DNA of 64,000 nucleotides from Thaumarchaeota archaeon CSP1-1 (GTDB lineage: Archaea > Thermoproteota > Nitrososphaeria > Nitrososphaerales > Nitrosopumilaceae): NCBI GenBank assembly GCA_001443365.1, contig LDXL01000008.1, forward strand, positions 62,001 to 126,000, written 5' to 3'. Of this stretch, positions 15,762-24,968 are shown piece by piece. The notes under the pieces are model-generated. The model was not told where the DNA came from. It worked only from the letters and a program-made list of their open reading frames with translations, and did not search any database. Numbering within the stretch: the first letter of the stretch is position 1; every line of letters starts with the position of its first letter. A program made the position numbers and the translations under genes.

Positions 15762-15977
15762 TTAATGACAGGGAAAACCTGCAGCATGTCTCATATCATG
15801 AGTGAGTTCATGTATGAATTGCTCAGCATATGCATCTTCACCTAAAACTATACTGAAAATATGTCCCTGATCATAGCCCACAACAAATAATCCAAAAGCA
15901 AAAATTCCTGCGAGAAGTATTATAGCATAAAGCGGGACTTCGGACTTTGAAATTGTTATGCCCCTTGACTTACTCAT
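15762..15977 (-). CDS. cbtB: Predicted cobalt transporter subunit CbtB
   Basis: 71 residues: one membrane helix (YAIILLAGIFAFGLFVVGYDQG) followed by a His-rich outer segment (FIHELTHDMRHAAGFPCH) expected to capture cobalt. This is the normal CbtB layout. It precedes cbtA by 13 nt. A TATA-like box at 16001-16010 is centred 28 nt before the ATG, so the message is probably leaderless; there is therefore no room for a cobalamin riboswitch leader. Confidence 0.88.
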   Translation of the reverse strand: MSKSRGITISKSEVPLYAIILLAGIFAFGLFVVGYDQGHIFSIVLGEDAYAEQFIHELTHDMRHAAGFPCH

Positions 15978-16000
15978 CTTTTATTTCACTTCTTGCTGGC

Positions 16001-16010
16001 GTATTTAAAT
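16001..16010 (-). promoter_or_regulatory. TATA element of cbtBA
   Basis: Sequence gtatttaaat (plus strand) centred 28 nt upstream of the cbtB ATG, the spacing expected for a leaderless archaeal transcript. Confidence 0.55.
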
Positions 16011-16091
16011 TATTGTACAATGGTTGGATGATGATTTTGAATTTATTTCATACGATCAATTAATTACATCATCAAAAAACCAATTAGGATA

Positions 16092-16730
16092 ATGAAACAC
16101 CGATACTATATAGCAGTCCCAATAATTTTTGGGTTTATTTCCGGATTATTTCTATATGGCATAGGAGATGATAAGGAAGTACTTTTGAGTAGAGAAAATC
16201 TCATAAAAAACGGTTCTCCAATGATTGGAGACCCATCTGCACCAATAACGATATTGGAATGGGGAGACTATCAATGCACGTACTGCTATCGATTTCATGA
16301 ATCAAGTTTGAATACAATTTTAGATGAATACATTAACTCTGGAAAAGTTAATCTTGTTTTCAAGGATTTTCCATTGAATGGTCCTGATTCTGTTTTAGCC
16401 GCTGAAGCAACATATTGTGCAGATGATCAAGGAAAATATTGGGAATATCATGATGAATTGTATACTAATTGGGGCGGAGAAAGAACTGGTTGGATTACTC
16501 TGGATTCCTTAAACAAATTTGCAAGTACAGTCAATTTAGAAATTGGTGAGTTTGATTCATGTTTAAACGAACATAAATACAGACAAAAGGTACTTGAATT
16601 AGAAAAATTTGGCAGAGATATTGGAATTGATGCAACTCCATCTTTTTTAGTATTTAATGACGAAAAAATTATCAAAATAAGGGGAAATCAGCCAATAGAT
16701 GTTTTTAGAAAAGCAATTGATGGTTTATAA
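16092..16730 (+). CDS. DsbA-like thiol-disulphide oxidoreductase, membrane anchored
   Basis: 212 residues. An N-terminal membrane anchor (about 6-24) is followed by a DSBA/thioredoxin domain: DPSAPITILEWGDYQCTYC with the CxxC active site at about 63-66, an inserted helical part, and the cis-Pro loop IDATPSFLVF. It would act outside the membrane in forming or shuffling disulphides. No VKOR-type partner is adjacent. The ATG at 16092 starts the signal-anchor directly. Confidence 0.9.
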   Translation: MKHRYYIAVPIIFGFISGLFLYGIGDDKEVLLSRENLIKNGSPMIGDPSAPITILEWGDYQCTYCYRFHESSLNTILDEYINSGKVNLVFKDFPLNGPDSVLAAEATYCADDQGKYWEYHDELYTNWGGERTGWITLDSLNKFASTVNLEIGEFDSCLNEHKYRQKVLELEKFGRDIGIDATPSFLVFNDEKIIKIRGNQPIDVFRKAIDGL

Positions 16731-16733
16731 TTA

Positions 16734-17927
16734 TTAGATAGTAGAGATTTCAAGCATTTTTGGTAGTTTTATTGTGAATACGCTTGGCTTATTTTTTACT
16801 GTAATACTTCCACCGTGTTGTTCTATGATGCTTTTACAGCTTGCCAAACCTAGTCCAGTACCTTTGATTTTTGTAGTAAAAAGTGGTTCAAAAACCTTTG
16901 ATATAATATCATCTGGAACACCACTACCTGAATCTTCTACTTCAACAACAACATCATTCTCTAAATCATTTACTCTAATTGTAATTTCTCCACTATCATT
17001 AATTGCTTGCAAAGCATTAGTTAACAAATTATCCAAAACTACTTCAATCTTATCTGCATCATATACAAATTCTACATCTTTGTCAGGAATATTTATTTTA
17101 ATATTGTCTGATTTTTTTATTTTTGCTAATGATAATCCAATTGTATCCAAAAGTGAATTTTTAGTAGTTCGTAAAGATTGAATCTTTACAAATTCTAAAA
17201 CATCGTCAATTTGATTTGACATTCTAGAAATTGCCCGTTCCATCATGTCAATTTGTTTTGAAGAAAAGCCTATGTTGTTTAGATTATTTCTTGTTTTGGT
17301 AATTTCAACAACTCCTTTAATTACAGTTAAAGGGTTTCTCAAATCATGTGCCAAGCGAGCAGATAACTCTCCAATAGCTGAAAGTCTTTCAGCTTGAACT
17401 AGTCTTTTTGTTTTTTCTCGTAATTCTATCTCTAAATTATCCCGCTCTCGTTTTAATTTTAGTTCAGAAATTGCAATACTGGATAAATTTTCCTTTAATT
17501 TTTGATTAAGTTCCCTTGTTTGCTTTTTTTCATTATTGAATAATTTTTTCATTAAATCAAGTTTTTCAGTAGCGTATTTTTCAATAAGAGTCGATAATTC
17601 TGAATTTACCTTAATTGCTTCTGGGACATCAATAATTTCATCTATTATATCCATAATGGTATTTTTGGATTGTAAATTTTTTCCAGATTGTAATTTTTCA
17701 ATCTGATGTTCAAATTTTGCATGAGAGTTTTTGATTTTATCAATTCTAGATACCCGATCAGATAGTTGATCATTAATTTTTTTCATATATTCTTCGGCTT
17801 TTCTAATCTGAAGATCAGTATTATTTAATGAAAGTTTTTTGGGATTGTCTTTATTGTGATATTCTTCTTCCATTTGTCTTGTTTTATGTTTTCTAAATAT
17901 ACTGAGTTCTGTGTTCGTTTCGAACAC
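16734..17927 (-). CDS. Cytoplasmic sensor histidine kinase
   Basis: 397 residues, no membrane segment. The N-terminal half (about 35-185) is a long charged coiled coil; then HisKA with His194 in ARLAHDLRNPLT, N box DNLLTNALQAI, G1 VEDSGSGVPDD and G2 GTGLGLASCKSI of the HATPase domain. It should autophosphorylate and feed one of the several orphan receivers in the window, but none is adjacent. It lies 21 nt behind a hypothetical gene on the same strand and converges on the DsbA-like gene. Confidence 0.92.
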   Translation of the reverse strand: MFETNTELSIFRKHKTRQMEEEYHNKDNPKKLSLNNTDLQIRKAEEYMKKINDQLSDRVSRIDKIKNSHAKFEHQIEKLQSGKNLQSKNTIMDIIDEIIDVPEAIKVNSELSTLIEKYATEKLDLMKKLFNNEKKQTRELNQKLKENLSSIAISELKLKRERDNLEIELREKTKRLVQAERLSAIGELSARLAHDLRNPLTVIKGVVEITKTRNNLNNIGFSSKQIDMMERAISRMSNQIDDVLEFVKIQSLRTTKNSLLDTIGLSLAKIKKSDNIKINIPDKDVEFVYDADKIEVVLDNLLTNALQAINDSGEITIRVNDLENDVVVEVEDSGSGVPDDIISKVFEPLFTTKIKGTGLGLASCKSIIEQHGGSITVKNKPSVFTIKLPKMLEISTI

Positions 17928-17948
17928 ACGATTTACAAAAAAGTATAC

Positions 17949-18329
17949 TTAATTTCTATCCTTTTGGTGTATTCTAATAGCAATCCTAGGATCATATTGC
18001 GGATTTGGAGCAATAAAATCGCGCATTGTAAGGCTATTTAGTACTTCTTTGATAAAGTCAGTTTCCACTCCGCCATATTTTTTGGCTCGATCTGAAATAT
18101 CTCGAAACATTGCTTCTTCGTCAATGCGCTTAGTTTGGCAAATGTATGTTTTTAATAAAAGGCCTAATTGAGTTAATTTATTCAAAGACAGTTCTTTGTT
18201 TTCTACGTAAATCTCTCGAATCAAATCTTCGATATAGAATATCCCTTTTTCAGAAACTTTGTATCTCAAAAGTTTTGGATAATCATCTAACGGAATAGGA
18301 TATAGTTTTCCAATCGTGCGGCTTACCAT
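17949..18329 (-). CDS. Hypothetical thaumarchaeal protein upstream of histidine kinase
   Basis: 126 residues, soluble, charged, no motif I recognise. A segment such as YKVSEKGIFYIEDLIREIYVEN looks like part of a winged-helix fold, but the evidence is too weak for a call. It ends 21 nt before the histidine kinase start, so it may be an accessory or sensor component of that kinase. The start ATG at 18329 sits beyond an AT-rich divergent promoter region shared with aRF1. Confidence 0.65.
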   Translation of the reverse strand: MVSRTIGKLYPIPLDDYPKLLRYKVSEKGIFYIEDLIREIYVENKELSLNKLTQLGLLLKTYICQTKRIDEEAMFRDISDRAKKYGGVETDFIKEVLNSLTMRDFIAPNPQYDPRIAIRIHQKDRN

Positions 18330-18465
18330 AGATTTCTATGTCATGGTATAGGTAATGTTTAGTGCGGTAAATTTTTCAAAATAATAGGTCCAAATTGGCA
18401 CTATCTAATTAATCTCTAAAAAAGCCAATCAAACTTAATATTCATATCATCAAACAAATTGAAAC

Positions 18466-19740
18466 ATGGGCAAAATAGCTATACAAAAGCAAGATTCTGT
18501 AAAACTTTACAAAATAAGAAAGACGTTGGAGGAGTTATCTCAAAAATCTGGTCGTGGAACTGAGTTAATCAGCTTGTATGTTCCACAAGGCAAACAACTT
18601 CACGAGGTGATTACTAGTTTAAGAGAGGAACAGGGAACTGCTGATAATATTAAATCAGATTTAACACGAACTCATGTAGTAGATTCTTTATCTAAAGTAG
18701 TTCAAAGATTAAAGATGTACAAAAAAACTCCCGAACGAGGTTTGGTAATGTTTTGTGGTGCTCTGCCACCTGAAGGAGGAGGACCACTTGGAAGTGAGGT
18801 GGTTACAGTCTATGAAATTGATCCACCCAAAGATTTGAAGACATTTCTGTATAGATGCGATGACCATTTTCATGTAGATATTCTAAAAGACATGCTTAAG
18901 GATGACAATCTAATAGGATTTCTTGCGATTGATTCTAAGGATGCTGGATGGGGGTTATTACATGGGGATAAGATAGAAGTTCTAAAGGAGACAGGTTCTG
19001 GAGTTGCAGGAAAACATAGACAGGGTGGACAGTCTGCAAAAAGATTTCAAAAACTACGCGAGATGGAGCTTACATATTTTTTTAATAGAGTAGCAGCAAT
19101 TACCAAAGAGTATTTTATAGATATTTATCCTATCAAAGGACTAATCATCTCTGGACCAGGTCCTACCAAAGAGGAATTTATCAATGATAATTACCTCGAA
19201 TATCGATTACAGGATATGATTTTAGATACAATAGATGCATCCTATTCTGGATCAGAAGGTATTAGAGAAGCATTTGCAAAATCGGGTGAAATTTTATCAG
19301 ACTATAGAATGGTTGAAGAGAAAAAAATGGTAGAAGATTTGTTCAAACATATCAATACAAACACTGGACTTGGATCTTATGGAATGAAAGAGGTGATTTC
19401 ATACTTGAAGAACAACGTTGTCGATAGAATAGTGATAACTGATGATACTAACCTACATAGAGTTGAAGCCACATGTAAAAGATGTAAAAATATCCAAGAA
19501 GTAATTGTTGAGCGTCCACAAGTAATACCAAAAAAAACTGAGTTCTTAAATTCACCATGCCCAAATTGTAAAAGTACAGATTCTGAGGTAATCGAACAAG
19601 ACATTGTAGATTATCTTTCTTTAATTGCTACAAAAACTGGTACAACAATTGAAGTTGTTTCTGGAAAAGCAGAACATGGAGCAATGCTATCAAGTATTGG
19701 AAAGATTGGAGCCGTTTTAAGATATAACCCAAATCAATAA
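18466..19740 (+). CDS. prf1: Peptide chain release factor aRF1
   Basis: 424 residues, the normal archaeal eRF1-type length. NIKS at 61-64 (stop-codon reading domain), GGQ at 187-189 in AGKHRQGGQSAKRF (peptidyl hydrolysis) and a C-terminal domain with two CxxC pairs (CKRC and CPNC) are intact. It decodes all three stop codons and releases the polypeptide. Monocistronic, divergent from the hypothetical/kinase pair. Confidence 0.97.
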   Translation: MGKIAIQKQDSVKLYKIRKTLEELSQKSGRGTELISLYVPQGKQLHEVITSLREEQGTADNIKSDLTRTHVVDSLSKVVQRLKMYKKTPERGLVMFCGALPPEGGGPLGSEVVTVYEIDPPKDLKTFLYRCDDHFHVDILKDMLKDDNLIGFLAIDSKDAGWGLLHGDKIEVLKETGSGVAGKHRQGGQSAKRFQKLREMELTYFFNRVAAITKEYFIDIYPIKGLIISGPGPTKEEFINDNYLEYRLQDMILDTIDASYSGSEGIREAFAKSGEILSDYRMVEEKKMVEDLFKHINTNTGLGSYGMKEVISYLKNNVVDRIVITDDTNLHRVEATCKRCKNIQEVIVERPQVIPKKTEFLNSPCPNCKSTDSEVIEQDIVDYLSLIATKTGTTIEVVSGKAEHGAMLSSIGKIGAVLRYNPNQ

Positions 19741-19743
19741 CAA

Positions 19744-20238
19744 TTAACGTATAGCTTCTTTATCCTGTGTTATTGTCATCAAGTTGTTTACTTGATCTCC
19801 TTTTATCCTGTCTTCAAGAGTCCTATTTGCACGGGAGTTGAGAATCCTTCCTTCAATTTTTTTTACCAAAAAATCTAATGAAAATGGTTTTTGGAGAATT
19901 TGTATCGTGTCTTCTTTGACATTGTCAGCACCAACTAATATTTTCTGTGCATATGCTGACAAGAATATTATTCTTTGATTCCCTCTAAGGCCTAAAATTT
20001 CTTTGGCAACTTCAATTCCAGTTTTTTTTGGCATGTTTTGATCTAACAGTACAACATCAAAAGGAGATTGCTTTGATTTTTTAAATAATTCTGAATATTT
20101 GACCTCATCATTATATACATCAAAACATTCTTCACCATCTTTAGTTAACGTTACCTGGTGACCTTTCTTTTCTAATGCAGTTTTGTATTGTTTTGCGGTA
20201 AATTCATTGTCTTCTGCGACCAAAATATTGAATGTCAT
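19744..20238 (-). CDS. Response regulator receiver protein, long-loop type
   Basis: 164 residues, receiver only. Acidic pair ED at 9-10, phospho-acceptor Asp66 in LLDQNMP, and Lys in QKPF. An insertion of about 13 residues before beta3 (around 45-58) is shared with the regulator at 36297. No output domain, so it probably signals through protein contacts. It converges on prf1; no kinase is adjacent. Confidence 0.88.
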   Translation of the reverse strand: MTFNILVAEDNEFTAKQYKTALEKKGHQVTLTKDGEECFDVYNDEVKYSELFKKSKQSPFDVVLLDQNMPKKTGIEVAKEILGLRGNQRIIFLSAYAQKILVGADNVKEDTIQILQKPFSLDFLVKKIEGRILNSRANRTLEDRIKGDQVNNLMTITQDKEAIR

Positions 20239-20335
20239 CTTCTATTTTTAAATAAAACACAACCACCTTTTAAGACGAGTTTGTTTATGCTGAACAAACG
20301 AAATCGTTAATTTTAATATAAAAAAATTATGAGAA

Positions 20336-20740
20336 TTAGATGCATTTACGAATTTTTTCAGCAAGGATCTTCAATGCATCATCATTTCCGATTTCTCTTT
20401 TTGTCCAGATGGTGCCTTTGTCATTGAATCTTGGGATAATATGTACATGTACATGTGGTACAATTTGTTTTGCAGCCCTTCCATTATTTTGTGTCATACT
20501 AAAGGCATCTGCATTTGTAGTTTGTATAATGGCTTTTGCAATTTTAGGAACCTTAGAAAAAAGATCTCCTACTTTATCTGCAGTCATATCAGTTACTTTT
20601 TCAAAATGCTCCCGTGGTAAAACCAGAGAATGACCATGGTCGATGGGGTATTTATCCAAAAATGCAACATGGGTATCATCTTCGTAAATAAAATGACCTT
20701 GTTTTTTCCCTTGTATAATATCACAAAAAATACAGGCCAT
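20336..20740 (-). CDS. HIT family nucleotide hydrolase
   Basis: 134 residues. Zinc-type N-terminus (CIFCDII), the substrate-binding DHGHSLVLPREH segment, and the histidine triad HVHVHIIPRF are complete. Members hydrolyse nucleoside phosphoramidates or dinucleoside polyphosphates (Hint-like). The exact substrate is not visible. Single gene, divergent from the membrane protein at 20826. Confidence 0.93.
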   Translation of the reverse strand: MACIFCDIIQGKKQGHFIYEDDTHVAFLDKYPIDHGHSLVLPREHFEKVTDMTADKVGDLFSKVPKIAKAIIQTTNADAFSMTQNNGRAAKQIVPHVHVHIIPRFNDKGTIWTKREIGNDDALKILAEKIRKCI

Positions 20741-20825
20741 ATTAAGATCCGACGCTGTATTTTATTTATGGTTTTTCCATTGATTCAGTTAATTAATTAA
20801 GGGAATTTTCGTAAATTGACTACAC

Positions 20826-21422
20826 ATGGGCAAAAAATCACGAATAGAACGAGAAGAAAAAAGGGATAGTTTTGCTACTCAACGGACAAAAGAAAAAAGA
20901 AAGCATACTTTGATAGCTATAGCGGTTCTTAGCGGCATATTTGCTATTGTAGGTGTATCTGTATACAATTTTGCAAATCTTAGTGAAAGTGCTCCAGGCG
21001 CACCTCCAGGAGCTGGCATACTTGGAGATGAGCATGTACATTCTTCTATGTTAGTCAAAATTTTTGGTGATAGTTTTGATTTCTCACTTCCTGCTTATCA
21101 GATTAAGAGTAGCTGGATACATTTTGAAGCTCAGGATGGTACCACAGTTCATAGACATTCAACAGGCGTGACTCTTGGTTATCTTTTTGAAACAATGAGA
21201 ATCAATCTAACTGATGAATGTTTTATTTTCCCAGATGGAAAAGAATTTTGTACGAATGAAGATTATTCTTTAAAGTTTTACGTTGATCATAACCCAGTTC
21301 CTAGCATAACAGATTTGGTATTTCAAGATGGAGATAGAATATTAATTTCCTATGGTAACGAAAATCAAACACAAATCGATACCCAATTAGCAGAATTAGA
21401 CGCCCAACCAATCCTATCCTAG
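20826..21422 (+). CDS. Hypothetical single-span membrane protein with His-rich ectodomain
   Basis: 198 residues: a very basic N-terminus (KKSRIEREEKRD... to about 26), one membrane helix (about 28-48), then an external domain with GDEHVHSSM and GTTVHRHSTG and a Cys pair (Cys at ECFIF and EFCTN) that could form a disulphide. Clustered His could bind copper or another metal; that is inference. Known to me only as a conserved thaumarchaeal type. It is followed by ilvD after about 80 nt. Confidence 0.7.
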   Translation: MGKKSRIEREEKRDSFATQRTKEKRKHTLIAIAVLSGIFAIVGVSVYNFANLSESAPGAPPGAGILGDEHVHSSMLVKIFGDSFDFSLPAYQIKSSWIHFEAQDGTTVHRHSTGVTLGYLFETMRINLTDECFIFPDGKEFCTNEDYSLKFYVDHNPVPSITDLVFQDGDRILISYGNENQTQIDTQLAELDAQPILS

Positions 21423-21505
21423 CAACAACTTTCTAATTACAACAACTAGGGATGTAATTTTCAAGAAACCCTAAATTATGGCAATATGTTTGGAGTGTGT
21501 TATCG

Positions 21506-23179
21506 ATGGAAATTTCAAGTAGGAATGTTGTAGTAGGTACTGCACGTTCTCCACATAGAGCAATGTACAAGGCAATGGGGTTAACTGATGACGACCTAAG
21601 CAAACCATTCATTGGTGTATGTCACACTGGAAATGAAGCTACACCATGTAATATTCATCTTGGAAGATTAGCTCAAAAAGCAAAAGAAGGAGTTCTAGAA
21701 GGGGGAGCTACCCCCAGAGAGTTTAGTACAATAGCAGTAAGTGATGGAATTGCTATGGGACACGAAGGAATGAAATCTTCACTAGTTTCTCGAGAAGTAA
21801 TTGCTGATTCTATAGAATTAATGGTACGAGCTCATCAATATGATGCCTTAGTAGGAATTGCAGGATGCGATAAGAGCTTACCTGGAACTATGATGGCAAT
21901 GACTCGATTGAATCTACCGTCTGTTTTTGTTTATGGCGGAACCATAATGCCAGGAATCTTAGATGGACGTGAATTAACTGTAGTAGATGTGTATGAAGCA
22001 GTAGGGGCATATGATGCAGGACAGTTATCACTTGAAGCTTTAAAAAATATTGAAAATACTGCATGCCCAAGTGCTGGATCTTGTGGTGGAATGTTTACTG
22101 CAAATACAATGGCATCTATTTCTGAAGCTATTGGTCTTGCATTACCTGGAAGTGCTAGTCCTCCAGCAGAAGATGATAGAAGAGAAAAGATAGTCTTTGA
22201 TACTGGAAAGGCTTGTGTAAAATTATTAGAATTAAACATCAAACCTCGTGATATTTTGACTTTTGAGGCGTTTGAGAACGCAATTACAATGTTAAATGCC
22301 ATAGGTGGCTCAACAAATGGAATATTGCACCTATTGGCTTTAGCTTATGAAGCCAAACTCAAACTAACATATGATGATTTTGAAAGAATTAGAAAAAAGA
22401 CTCCACATCTCGCGGATATGAAGCCTGGTGGAAGCTATGTAATGAATTCATTAGATAAAATTGGCGGAATTCCATTTGTTTTAAAAAAATTAGATGACAA
22501 AGGACTGATCAATAGAAATTGTATTACAGTTACTGGTAAAACAATTCATGAAAATCTAAAGTCAATGAGTATTCCAGAAGTAGAGCAAAACATTGTAAAA
22601 TCAGTTGATAATCCAATCCATAATGTTGGAACTGCAGTTATTCTAAAAGGAAGTTTGGCTCCTGATGGGGCAGTAATTAAAACTGCTGGAGTGGAGATGA
22701 CTAAATTTACTGGAAAAGCACGAGTATTTGATAGAGAAGAGTATGCTTTTGATGCAGTTTCAAAAGGTGAAATAGAAGAAGGAGATGTGATAGTAATCAG
22801 ATATGAGGGTCCTAAAGGGGGTCCTGGAATGCGAGAGATGTTAGCTACTACTGCAGCTATTATCGGTCAAGGACTAGGAAAAAAAGTTGCAATGGCTACT
22901 GATGGTAGATTTTCTGGAGGCACTCGTGGACTAATGGTAGGACATGTGGCACCTGAAGCCTTTGTAGGCGGACCAATAGCTCTTGTCAAAAACGGGGATG
23001 AGATAACAATTGATATTGAGACTAATGCAATTGATCTTCATGTATCTAGAGAGGATTTAGAACAAAGAAGAAAAAAATGGGTTAGGCCAGCGCCAAATTA
23101 TACATCAGGAGCATTAGCAAAATATGCTTCTCTTGTAGGATCAGCTTCTCAAGGAGCCATAACAAAACCTGTCGATTAG
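21506..23179 (+). CDS. ilvD: Dihydroxy-acid dehydratase
   Basis: About 557 residues. IlvD motifs are present: [45 protein letters not shown], and the C-terminal [21 protein letters not shown]. It dehydrates dihydroxy-isovalerate and -methylvalerate for branched-chain amino acids using an Fe-S cluster bound by these cysteines. I take the ATG at 21506, which begins [20 protein letters not shown]; a GTG 9 nt earlier is possible. It overlaps the small convergent gene by 4 nt. Confidence 0.96.
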   Translation: MEISSRNVVVGTARSPHRAMYKAMGLTDDDLSKPFIGVCHTGNEATPCNIHLGRLAQKAKEGVLEGGATPREFSTIAVSDGIAMGHEGMKSSLVSREVIADSIELMVRAHQYDALVGIAGCDKSLPGTMMAMTRLNLPSVFVYGGTIMPGILDGRELTVVDVYEAVGAYDAGQLSLEALKNIENTACPSAGSCGGMFTANTMASISEAIGLALPGSASPPAEDDRREKIVFDTGKACVKLLELNIKPRDILTFEAFENAITMLNAIGGSTNGILHLLALAYEAKLKLTYDDFERIRKKTPHLADMKPGGSYVMNSLDKIGGIPFVLKKLDDKGLINRNCITVTGKTIHENLKSMSIPEVEQNIVKSVDNPIHNVGTAVILKGSLAPDGAVIKTAGVEMTKFTGKARVFDREEYAFDAVSKGEIEEGDVIVIRYEGPKGGPGMREMLATTAAIIGQGLGKKVAMATDGRFSGGTRGLMVGHVAPEAFVGGPIALVKNGDEITIDIETNAIDLHVSREDLEQRRKKWVRPAPNYTSGALAKYASLVGSASQGAITKPVD

Positions 23180-23382
23180 TCTACAGAATAGTGCTTGTCA
23201 CAAAACAGTATGGTTCCAGTAGCGGAATTTTTTGCAGTAATTGAATAGCCATCTTCAAGACCTTTGCCACATACATAACATGAAGCTTCAACTGCAATTG
23301 TATCTAAACAAGATTTTTTGGCTGGAAAAATTAGGTCTTGGTAAAGACTAGACCCTGTTTTTCTTACAAGCAATTGACTCAT
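23176..23382 (-). CDS. Hypothetical small CxxC protein
   Basis: 68 residues from the ATG at 23382. It has Cys at about 30, CYVCGKG at 36-39 and FCDKH near the C-terminus, giving CxxC..CxxH, a probable zinc site. The start is chosen because a TATA box (23404-23413) lies 26 nt upstream, fitting a leaderless message; a longer frame back to 23454 would run through the promoter and a structured element. Function unknown. It converges on ilvD. Confidence 0.7.
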   Translation of the reverse strand: MSQLLVRKTGSSLYQDLIFPAKKSCLDTIAVEASCYVCGKGLEDGYSITAKNSATGTILFCDKHYSVD

Positions 23383-23403
23383 GAGATTATTTACGCGTGA
23401 TCG

Positions 23404-23413
23404 CATATAAAGG
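23404..23413. promoter_or_regulatory. Bidirectional TATA element
   Basis: CATATAAAGG. Read on the minus strand (CCTTTATATG) it sits about 26 nt before the ATG at 23382. Read on the plus strand it would place a transcript start near 23436, directly before the hairpin at 23441-23492. Confidence 0.55.
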
Positions 23414-23435
23414 TACCGTACTATACCGTAATTAA

Positions 23436-23500
23436 AGGAGACTGAGGATCCCAAAATGGAGGGGCATAACTGGGCTTGGGAAGTCCCTCAGTTCCTATAT
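23436..23500 (+). ncRNA. Candidate small structured RNA
   Basis: GC-rich island (over half G+C) in AT-rich intergenic DNA. It folds as two nested helices: ACTGAGG (23441-23447) with CCTCAGT (23486-23492), and TCCCAA with TTGGGA inside, closing a 21-nt loop. A TATA-like box 26-30 nt upstream supports independent transcription. The trpE TATA box lies about 90 nt further downstream, so this is not a trp attenuator. The 7-bp outer stem recalls a tRNA acceptor, but the total length and the missing T-arm rule out a normal tRNA. Confidence 0.4.
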
Positions 23501-23578
23501 GATTGCAACGTGAAATTAACAATTAAGAACATGTTTGTATCATAAGAACAAACTCCCGCCCGAATTATCTAGTAGAAA

Positions 23579-23587
23579 TTTTAAATA
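23579..23587 (+). promoter_or_regulatory. TATA element of the trp cluster
   Basis: TTTTAAATA centred 33 nt before the GTG start of trpE. It implies a very short leader and no room for leader-peptide attenuation. Confidence 0.55.
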
Positions 23588-23615
23588 GAGAACATAATTA
23601 TGATGCCTATCATGG

Positions 23616-24968
23616 GTGGCCATATTTGGACGCAATAATCCTAAAGTAATACCCCTAGAGTTAACTGGCACTCAATTTGAAATATACAATAAATTTTCAC
23701 GGAATTACACACATTCGTTTTTGTTTGAATCACTTACTGGTCCAGAGGAATTAGCAGAAACTTCAATCATGGGATTTGACCCATCAATAATTGTAAAAGG
23801 ATATTCTAACAAAGTTATTTTTCTATACAAAGATGGAACTCAAAAAACAATTAAGACTGATGACCCTTTGGAAACACTTAAGCAATTTCTTGAAAAAATA
23901 TCTGACCAATCGTATAGATACTTGGGAGGGGCAGTAGGTGTCATAAATTATGACGCAGTAACATTATGGGAAAAAATTCCTCAATCGCATTCAATAGATA
24001 TGCCGTTAATGGAATTTGGGATATATGAAGATGGAATTTTGTACGATAACAAACAAAATAAATCATTTTACTTTTACTATAAAGAAAACCGAATAAACAA
24101 ACTCAAACTATCAGAAAATAAATTTGATGATTTTCATGTTTCAGAAATTTCAGTAAACTTGGATAAATCAAAATTTATAAAAATTGTTGATCAAGCAAAA
24201 AAATATATCCATGACGGAGATGTATTCCAGGTAGTCCTCTCAAGAAGATTTAGTTTTGAAGCTAATGGAGATTATTTAAAAGTATACAAAATTTTACGCA
24301 GTATGAATCCTTCTCCCTATCTTTATCATATGAAAATGAATGATAGAACAATTATTGGTGCAAGCCCAGAGATGTTGCTCAGAGTGACTGGAGATGTTGT
24401 AGAAACATTTCCAATTGCAGGCACAAGAAAAATTACCGATGATGAAACACAAAATGAGCAATTAAAACAAGAAATGCTAAATGATGAAAAAGAGCTTGCA
24501 GAACACACTATGTTGGTTGATTTGGGACGAAATGATATTGGAAGGGTTTGCAAATACGGCTCAGTTCATGTTGACGAATTAATGGAAGTAAAACGATTCA
24601 GCCATGTTCAACATATGGTTACTCATGTGGTAGGAAATCTAGATAAAAAATACGATATGTTTGATGCCTTCAAAGCAGTTTTTCCAGCTGGTACTGTATC
24701 TGGAGCCCCAAAAGTAAGGGCTATGGAAATAATTGATGAGCAAGAACCTCATTCAAGAGGGGCGTATGGAGGGGCGGTAGGATATTTTTCTTTTAATGGT
24801 TGTTGCGATTTTGCCATTGCCATTAGGAGTATATTTTTTGATGGTTCAAAAGGATTTGTTCAAGCTGGTGCTGGAATTGTATCTGATTCTATACCTGAAA
24901 ATGAGCTAAAAGAAACAGAACACAAAGCAAATGCTATGATTTTAGCATTAAAGGAGGCATCGAAATGA
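23616..24968 (+). CDS. trpE: Anthranilate synthase component I
   Basis: 450 residues, chorismate-binding enzyme. Motifs: SRRFSFEANGD, PSPYLYHMKM, SPEMLLRV, PIAGTRKI (Trp-type PIAGTR), DLGRNDIGRV and GTVSGAPKVRAMEIID. It makes anthranilate from chorismate with ammonia from TrpG. GTG at 23616 is chosen because the ATG at 23612 is out of frame and the TATA box is 33 nt upstream. It overlaps trpG by 4 nt (ATGA). First gene of trpE-G-D-C-B-A. Confidence 0.95.
   Translation: MAIFGRNNPKVIPLELTGTQFEIYNKFSRNYTHSFLFESLTGPEELAETSIMGFDPSIIVKGYSNKVIFLYKDGTQKTIKTDDPLETLKQFLEKISDQSYRYLGGAVGVINYDAVTLWEKIPQSHSIDMPLMEFGIYEDGILYDNKQNKSFYFYYKENRINKLKLSENKFDDFHVSEISVNLDKSKFIKIVDQAKKYIHDGDVFQVVLSRRFSFEANGDYLKVYKILRSMNPSPYLYHMKMNDRTIIGASPEMLLRVTGDVVETFPIAGTRKITDDETQNEQLKQEMLNDEKELAEHTMLVDLGRNDIGRVCKYGSVHVDELMEVKRFSHVQHMVTHVVGNLDKKYDMFDAFKAVFPAGTVSGAPKVRAMEIIDEQEPHSRGAYGGAVGYFSFNGCCDFAIAIRSIFFDGSKGFVQAGAGIVSDSIPENELKETEHKANAMILALKEASK

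Noticed and set aside
18330-18465. Operator or RNA in the divergent region before aRF1
   Set aside because: No inverted repeat or GC-rich structure stands out.
23441-23492. tRNA-like element (7-bp acceptor-like stem)
   Set aside because: Only 52 nt in total, no D or T arm and no GTTCRANNC loop; kept only as an unspecified small RNA candidate.
23441-23492. trp attenuator/leader
   Set aside because: The trpE TATA box at 23579-23587 lies downstream of the hairpin, so it would not be in the trp transcript.
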